Translations under genes and position numbers: made by a program
In this document: positions 9,700 through 15,462 of the stretch, piece after piece
Numbering within the stretch: the stretch's first letter is position 1
How the letters are laid out: the number at the start of each line of letters is the position of its first letter
Notes under the pieces: generated by a model
What the model was told of the DNA's origin: nothing
Database searches by the model: none
The model's input: the letters and a program-made list of their open reading frames with translations, nothing else
NCBI GenBank assembly: GCA_004802725.1
Contig: SGPM01000494.1
Coordinates: 1 to 15,462, forward strand
DNA from: Antrodiella citrinella
Taxonomy: Eukaryota; Basidiomycota; Agaricomycetes; Polyporales; Steccherinaceae
Length of the DNA: 15,462 bases
Reading direction: 5' to 3'

Positions 9700-12142
9700 A
9701 TGGTTCTACCCGAAGCTCTGAATCGTCCTCTGGACATCCTCATGATCGACAACTTCGACTCATTCACTTGGAATCTCTACCAGTCCTTGTGTCTATTGGG
9801 TGCAGACGTTGTTGTTATCAGGAACGACGCCATTCCCGCGTCCGCCCTCTCAGAACTTCGTATTAATCGACTCATCGTTTCACCTGGTCCTGGTCATCCC
9901 ACGTCTGACTCTGGTATATCTCGCGATGCCATTGAGTACTTCACTGGAAAGGTCCCTATAATGGGTGTCTGCATGGGCTTGGAGTGCTTGGTCGACGTGT
10001 TCGGAGGAGATATTTCGTGAGTCATACACCACCTCAAACGCATTTGACCCCCTTATTCATATTCGCGTACGTAGTTACGCCGGTGAGATCATGCACGGCA
10101 AAGTCAGCTCCATCCGACACGACGGACGGGGTTGCTTCAAGGGTGTCCCTCAGGGGATCAAATCGACCCGTTACCATTCTCTCAGCGCTGGAATTAGTAC
10201 CCTGCCGAAGGTTCTTGCCATCACGGCCACTACAGAGGAGAGCGGCGTGATCATGGGTGTCCGTCATCGGAAGTACACTGTGGAAGCAGTCCAGTATCAT
10301 CCCGAGAGCATCCTGTCCGAGTCAGGCGATGACCTGCTAAGGAACTTCCTCGAGTTGAAGGGCGGCACCTGGGAGGAGAACCCTGAGTTCGGTGTCCTTG
10401 ACGAATCCCTTCCATCTTTTGCTGCCACTGCAGGTCAACCCGTCGCGTCTACCTCCGCTAAGATTCCCACCATTTTGGAGAAGATATGCGCTCAACGTAT
10501 GAAGGACGTGGAAGTGGCCAAACAAACGCCGGGTACTTCTCCCAAGGACCTCAAAACGCTTGTAGCCATGAACCTCTCCCCGCCGCTTCTTTCTTTTGTC
10601 GATCGCCTCAAGAGCGCTGAGAAGAAGCCTGCTCTTATGGCTGAGATCAAGCGATCTAGTCCTTCCAAGGGTCCCATCGCCATGAACGCGAATGCTGCTC
10701 AACAAGCTCTGACCTACGCCCTCTCGGGAGCTTCCGTCATCTCTGTGCTTACCGAGCCAACATGGTTCAAGGGATCGCTTCTCGACATGCGTCTAGCTCG
10801 TCAAGCCATTGACCATCTGCCAAACCGACCTGCTATTCTGCGTAAAGACTTCATCCTGGAGGAGTATCAAATCGATGAGGCCAGGCTGTACGGAGCGGAC
10901 ACAGTCCTGCTCATTGTGGCGTGTCTCACAGAGGAGCGCCTCCGTACCTTGTACGCGTACTCGCTCTCCAAGGGCATGGAACCTCTGGTCGAAGTGAACA
11001 ACACAAAGGAAATGGAGGTTGCGTTGACGCTCAAGCCCAAGGTCGTCGGCGTGAACAACAGGAACCTCCATGACTTTCAAGTCGACATGGCGAATACGAG
11101 CAGGCTTGCTGATATGGTCAAGGAGAGTGAAGTCGTTCTCTGTGCTCTAAGTGGTATTAAGGACGCCGCCGACGTCGATACATACGTTCAGCAAGGTGTA
11201 GGTGCGGTGTTGGTCGGCGAGGCCTTGATGCGGGCTACGGACACCAGAGCTTTCATCCGGAACTTGTTGAGCTGGCCCGAGCCCGAGCCGAAGGGCAAGG
11301 CAAAGGCAACAGTTCCTTTGGTCAAGATCTGCGGCATCAGGAACGAAGACGAGGCGCATGTCGCTATCGAGGCTGGTGTGGACATGCTCGGTCTGATGTT
11401 CGTACCCTCCAGCAAGCGTAGCGTCACGCTGCAGCAGGCGCAGAGAATATCCGTTGCGGTGCACGCGTCTCGATTCTCCTCTGGTCCTATCCTCGACTCC
11501 ACCTCAGACGAGACCGTGAACCGGCCGTGGTTCACGGCTCACGCCGAGCGGTTGACATCCATGGTTTCACCTTTCAACTCCCCCGCACGTCCGCTACTTG
11601 TCGGCGTCTTCCAAAACCAGCCGCTCTCCTTCGTCCTTGACGCTATATCCAGCGTCAACTTGGACTTGGTGCAGCTGCACGGGTTCGAGCCGCTGGAATG
11701 GGCCAAACATATCCCCGTCCCCGTCGTACGCGTCTTCCACGTCAACGCAGACGGCAAAGGTCTCGATGACATCACGCGAGGTGGTCTACATGAGTATGTG
11801 CTCTTGGACGCTGTGAAGAAAGGTGCTCCCAACGGCCTGAGCGGAGGGACCGGTACGACTATCGACTGGGACTTGGCTCGCTCTATCGTGGACAGAGGGG
11901 AGATCCCTTACACTAGCTCTGGAGCCTCAGAGTCAAACGGCGCCACTGCAGGGTCCAAGACTGCGTACCCACTTCCGATCATCCTCGCGGGAGGTCTCAC
12001 GCCAGAGAACATTAAGGAGGCGATTGAACGCGTCAGGCCGTGGGCGGTGGATGTCAGCGGAGGTGTTGAGACGGCGGATGGAAAGGGGAAGGACGCACGC
12101 AAGATGCGTGCGTTTGTGCACGCGGTCAAAGATAATGCTTAG
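9700..12142 (+). CDS. TRP1: Trifunctional tryptophan biosynthesis enzyme (anthranilate synthase II / IGPS / PRAI)
   Basis: Model: join(9700-10016, 10075-12142), 794 residues, one 58-base phase-2 intron. Domain 1 (about 12-215) is a class I glutamine amidotransferase that feeds ammonia to the separate anthranilate synthase I subunit: MIDNFDSFTWNLYQ (15-28), SPGPGHP, nucleophile Cys91 in GVCMGLEC, and His181-Pro-Glu183 as the rest of the triad. Domain 2 (about 239-503) is indole-3-glycerol-phosphate synthase: EIKRSSPSKG (296-305), RKDFILEEYQ (Lys363), GVNNRNL (431-437), LVGEALM. Domain 3 (about 520-794) is phosphoribosylanthranilate isomerase: VKICGIRN (catalytic Cys524), LVQLHG, LLDA (Asp684, general acid by homology), LSGGTG, LAGGL, DVSGGVE. 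Both sugar-phosphate barrels look intact, so the protein should supply three activities in the cytosolic pathway from chorismate to tryptophan. This domain order is standard for filamentous fungi and is called trpC or trp-1 in some species. Splicing restores the FGGDIS-YAGEIMHGK junction. Confidence 0.97.
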
Positions 12143-12492
12143 GTGTGTTGTATCTTGTGACATATATTCGGATTTACAAAGGTGAAAATTTTTCTGTACA
12201 ATACGCTCAATAGAAGCCACGATGATGCCCGACGTGTTCAGGTTATTGAAGCGTGCACAAACCTGGTTGAGGCAAGTATACCCTGTCCAAACTCAATCCT
12301 ATCATCACACTTCGGTTTGTGGTCTATGAACAGTCGGTCGCTCACACAGCTTTTCATCATCCTTGGATCTTGGACTCAAAGTGAGTACTCTGTCATTATT
12401 CTCACCTGATTTGACAGATGATGCAGCGCCGCAATCCGAGTAGTTGAACGTCAGGGTTCGCATTTATTTCCTGCAAGTTGCCGTAGTGACAG

Positions 12493-13591
12493 GTGCATAA
12501 GATGAGAACATCGTTGCATAGCTCGGACGGTAGATTCCTCAATCTTCGACTCTTCTCTGTGCCGGCTGCTGCTGCTATCCAGCTTTTGTCTCTACTACTC
12601 ACTACTTCAACTAGAACACTTCTCCTACTCAATTATGACGCATCTATGATTTCGTTGACAAGTCCGATTCCCCTTTTTGCTATCATACTGAGCTGGAGCT
12701 GCGTTGCAATATGCATCATGGCGGCTATTTCGTTATGGCTAAAAAAAGGCCTTTACGTAGAGTCCTCTCCAGCTCAACAAGCGAAGGTTTTTTCTGTACT
12801 TCTAGTGTGAAGTGTCTCTGATTATCTTCGCTACACAACCTGCAGACTCTGCTACAAAGCATTCAGGGAGCTATCTGGCCTCCCATAATGCTGTTCCTTC
12901 CGAGAACGCTGCGATTTTCGACGTCGGTCCTGTTGTTCGTAATGCCATGCCCCGTCCCTGCTATCATGATTCCCAACCGCACCGTGGTGTCCAGGCGCAG
13001 GCAGATGTCCCCGGGACGTTGGTTGTCATTCAGTACTCTTAATTCAAGTTTCGACAGCACCTCGACACCCCATCCAGGTCATGACTCTTGTTCTCAATCC
13101 TACCATGCCTATCGCTGTCATGAGTCCTGCTAGGTTCAACCCAGACGAGTCAGTTGCGCCACGTCGACAACGGTCACTAGCAGATGATATCAGTAGCCTT
13201 CGATCCCTCACTCGATCCCTGGTTCTTTACCTCTCACCTCCTCCTACGGACGAGCAATCCTCAATTCGCTCAGCTACTAGCAGGTTTTCCGACCCATTCT
13301 TGTCCCCTTCCATTGCACTTCCTTCCCCGAGCTCGCAATGCGTCATTCACTCGGCGAGCTCAGCGTTGTTCGATCTTCAACGACGATCACTCCGCATCGG
13401 AAGCACATCTCCCGCGCCCACGAGCACCAGTCTGTGAGACACTTCTGTCTTACAGGACTCGAGGCACCGACCCTCAGCCTCCCCCTCCTGCCTACGAAGA
13501 ACGAGGCTATCGTAGTACCCAGCCAGTTCCTGTTCCGAATGCGTCTGATCACACGCATCATGACGGTACCAATGAAAACCGTGAGAAGTAG
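12493..13591 (+). CDS. Putative single-pass membrane protein, copy A of a duplicated locus (frame broken or unresolved)
   Basis: I do not recognise the family. A frame open from 12493 holds a hydrophobic stretch after SPIP (FAIILSWSCVAICIMAAISLWL) and then LysLys, typical of a membrane helix with a basic stop. A short candidate intron (12805-12845) leads to a frame with PNRT and RWLSFS, conserved in copy B. Past PGH (about 13080) copy A is 5 bases shorter than B, and the homologous frame becomes the one reading NPTMPIAVMSPAR...RRQRSLADDIS. A third frame carries a proline-rich end, DPQPPPPAYEERGY, containing a PPxY motif, and stops at 13591. Either small introns reconcile these frames or the copy is decaying. 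The 5' part is uncertain: the conserved region starts near 12361, including a TGGACTCAAA|GTGAG donor-like site at 12380. The span is the best estimate, not a finished model. Confidence 0.35.
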
Positions 13592-14190
13592 ATAGCACAA
13601 GGGAGGCATTGTCACGAGTAGCATGATTCTGAACACAGGCTCTCATATGTCGCTCATCCACTGTGACGTCGTCTATGTACGGAGTGTGCGTCAGTAACGC
13701 CGCAGAGGTGAACGAAGAACACAATGCATTGAGTGGATCGTAGTACATAACAGAACGATGGGCGACAGCCCGCGGGAGCACCCGAGCGAACGGACTCCAG
13801 AAAAACCGGGAAGACAGAACGAGCGAGCGAGGGTGGGATGGGCATAAACTGGAGGGATGGGGGGAACGAAAACGTAGAAGTGGAGAACTTCTGCACGTAC
13901 TTGTCGACTCCTGCTAGTAGGTATGCTTTCTCCCGGGCTCTAGCTGGTGGGCCCAAATTTGAAAAGGTCTTGGAAGTTTTTCGGAATCTTCCACTAGGTG
14001 CTGAGGTTATGTACTTTGGCTTGATGAATGGGAGGATGGATAGGGAGGAGGATGGCGCAAAGAAGACGGTTCTACCGCGGAACATCGAAGAGGAGGAAGA
14101 AGGAGCGCGGCGGCTATTGACGCCCACTGCTCCGCTACATAGACTCAATTCTACAGGACGCTTGTGCCTCGCTCTCCTTAGACTCACACA
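13592..14190. other. Spacer between the two duplicated loci
   Basis: About 600 bases not shared by the copies. Both strands are open over a long stretch: 13838-14275 on plus (145 codons) and 13654-14202 on minus (182 codons). The plus frame reads, for example, KFEKVLEVFRNLPLGAEVMYFG; the minus frame is Ser/Pro-rich. I recognise neither. Two antiparallel open frames more often reflect base composition than two genes. Short purine runs (13857-13866, 14041-14104) are present. Confidence 0.4.
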
Positions 14191-14458
14191 TTTCATCGTC
14201 AACTCTTATCTAATCACTCACTCGTACAATGGGTACAAAACATCGCTCTTTCCTGGATTTTGGACTCAAAAGTGAGTTGTTGCCTTTATCATCTGATTTG
14301 CACGCATTGATAGATCGTGCGGCCCCACAATCCGTTGAACACTAGGGTTCGCATTAATCTACTGCGAGTTGTCGTAGTGAAATGTGCAACATCTCCTTGC
14401 ATTGCTCTAACGATACCATCTTCTATCTCAGCTTCTAATTTGACCACCATGGTGGTAG

Positions 14459-15081
14459 TTGTCGTCGTGCAACCGGAAAGCTGTTCTTCACGCTTCGAGC
14501 TTGCATACCATTCACTCAGCAACCATATCCTTCAGTGGTCTTCCAAGTCTTGCTTATATCGTGCTTATAGCGAGTTCGTTGTTACTTCACCCAGTCTACG
14601 AGTTCCTTGACATGTCTATACCTTCATTTTCAGTGCCAATCCCCTCTCTGATCCTCGTGACGAGCTGCGCTATAGTGATATATGCTGCAATAGTCGTCCT
14701 GGTTCTGAAGCCACAAGTGAGGAGCCCATGTGCGTGGCTTGATAACTTGATCGAAGTGATTTCCAACAACGTCAGGTCTACACCCTGTGAGTAAAACTAG
14801 TAGAACCATATTGTGCGGTGCTTCGCAATGTGACTCAATGTCCCACAGGCCCTGCGGACCCTGTCACAATCATTCCAAGTCGCACCACAATCCCCAGGTG
14901 TCGAGAAATGGTTTCAAGACGCTGGTTGTCATATAGCAGTGTTCAGCCAAGTTTCGACGACGCTACCACTTCCAACCCCGGTCATACTAGTAGATCTATC
15001 CTTCACCCGGCCACGCTTATACCTGCTATGAGCCCGGTTACGATCATCTCAGACCAGTCAATTGCGCCAAGTCAACAATAG
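14459..15081 (+). CDS. Putative single-pass membrane protein, copy B of the duplicated locus
   Basis: Best fragment model: join(14459-14786, 14849-15081). The 62-base intron has GTGAGT and CCACAG, and the frame is the same on both sides, joining STP-C-PADPV. The first part holds a hydrophobic helix after SVPIP (SLILVTSCAIVIYAAIVVLVL), then a hydrophilic region with IIPSRTTIPRCREMVSRRWLSYS and SFDD, and stops at SQQ. Compared with copy A, the shared pattern includes SPIP/SVPIP plus the helix, IPxRT, RxRxM, RWLSxS and SFD, in one frame with many silent or conservative changes. The TAG at 15079-15081 aligns with an Arg codon (CGG) in copy A, and the homologous frame goes on after it (SLADGINSIRS), so this may be a premature stop. 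The 5' exon is undefined: an ATG at 14229 opens a short frame ending at a TGGACTCAAAA|GTGAG donor-like site (14271). Function unknown. Confidence 0.4.
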
Positions 15082-15462
15082 TCGCTGGCAGATGGAATCA
15101 ACAGCATCCGCTCCTTCGCCCCATTCCTGTCCCACAATCCTTCACCTCCTTCCCTGATTCACCAACCCGTTCGCTCGTCCGACGTGATGTCGGAGTCATC
15201 TTCGACGCTTCCTCCCTCACCTCCATCCCCAGTCCACTAACGCACTCTTCGTCCAGTGAGCGGGACGTCATCGAATCCTGGGCCACGCCGATCATTGGCT
15301 GATCTCGCGCGTGTTGGAGACACGTTGATGCACCGGACGGGCTCCTAAGCGCGGGAGAACACACCCAACAATGGGAGAACTCCTGGCAGAGGGGTACCAC
15401 GTAAGGGCGTTTGGGGAGGAGTCGTAGAGGTAGGCCGAGGTACTCGAACGTAGAAAGGAGTG
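15082..15462 (+). other. Decayed or untranslated continuation of copy B
   Basis: Past the TAG at 15081 the same frame stays open to TAA at 15238-15240 and remains similar to copy A (SLADGINSIRS versus SLADDISSLRS), followed by a Ser/Pro-rich run. Beyond about 15250 I see no convincing similarity, no PPxY-coding segment as in copy A, and no new gene start before the window ends. Confidence 0.4.

Noticed and set aside
9965..10074. Upstream part of the long plus-strand frame that runs into TRP1
   Set aside because: This frame overlaps exon 1 in another phase and crosses the intron. The spliced junction 10016/10075 restores the amidotransferase domain, so these codons are not translated.
10337..10705. 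Minus-strand open frames inside TRP1 (also at 10793-11080, 11147-11535, 11539-11832)
   Set aside because: They are antisense shadows of strongly biased coding sequence with no independent motifs.

Overview
The window looks like nuclear DNA from a filamentous basidiomycete (Agaricomycetes, possibly Polyporales). The evidence is a dense set of 49-70 base GT-AG introns, a three-domain tryptophan enzyme (glutamine amidotransferase, IGPS and PRAI in one chain), a fungal p67phox-type NADPH-oxidase regulator, and a DUF6534-type seven-helix membrane protein, a family expanded in mushroom-forming fungi. Scattered Ns, all between about 1590 and 2940, point to a draft assembly. I saw no tRNA, rRNA, CRISPR array or recognisable transposon. 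Family names rest on recognising motifs and were not checked by database search.

Layout, left to right. (1) 1-320 (+): the last two exons of an unidentified gene that enters from the left. (2) 766-2240 (+): a nine-exon gene for a zinc-independent NADP-dependent alkenal/enone reductase of the medium-chain reductase superfamily. (3) 2500-4661 (-): a gene of about 21 exons for a DUF6534-type seven-helix membrane protein, with several exons of 10-19 bases. It is easy to miss because no long open frame shows it. It converges on the reductase gene. (4) 5686-7535 (-): a five-exon gene for the NADPH-oxidase regulator NoxR (TPR repeats, activation segment, low-complexity linker, PB1 domain). (5) 7536-9699: about 2.1 kb between divergent genes with no supported gene. 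(6) 9700-12142 (+): TRP1, one intron, 794 residues. (7) 12.3-15.4 kb: two copies of the same unidentified membrane-protein-like locus in direct orientation, offset by about 1.9 kb and separated by a roughly 600 base unrelated spacer. Each copy shows a different reading-frame break, so one or both may be decaying.

The genes do not form an operon or an obvious metabolic cluster. NoxR controls superoxide production by Nox enzymes, the alkenal reductase family removes reactive carbonyls that arise from lipid peroxidation, and TRP1 is core amino-acid biosynthesis. The first two share a redox theme, but the linkage may be chance. The strongest candidates for something undescribed are the paired 12.3-15.4 kb loci and the extremely fragmented DUF6534-type gene.
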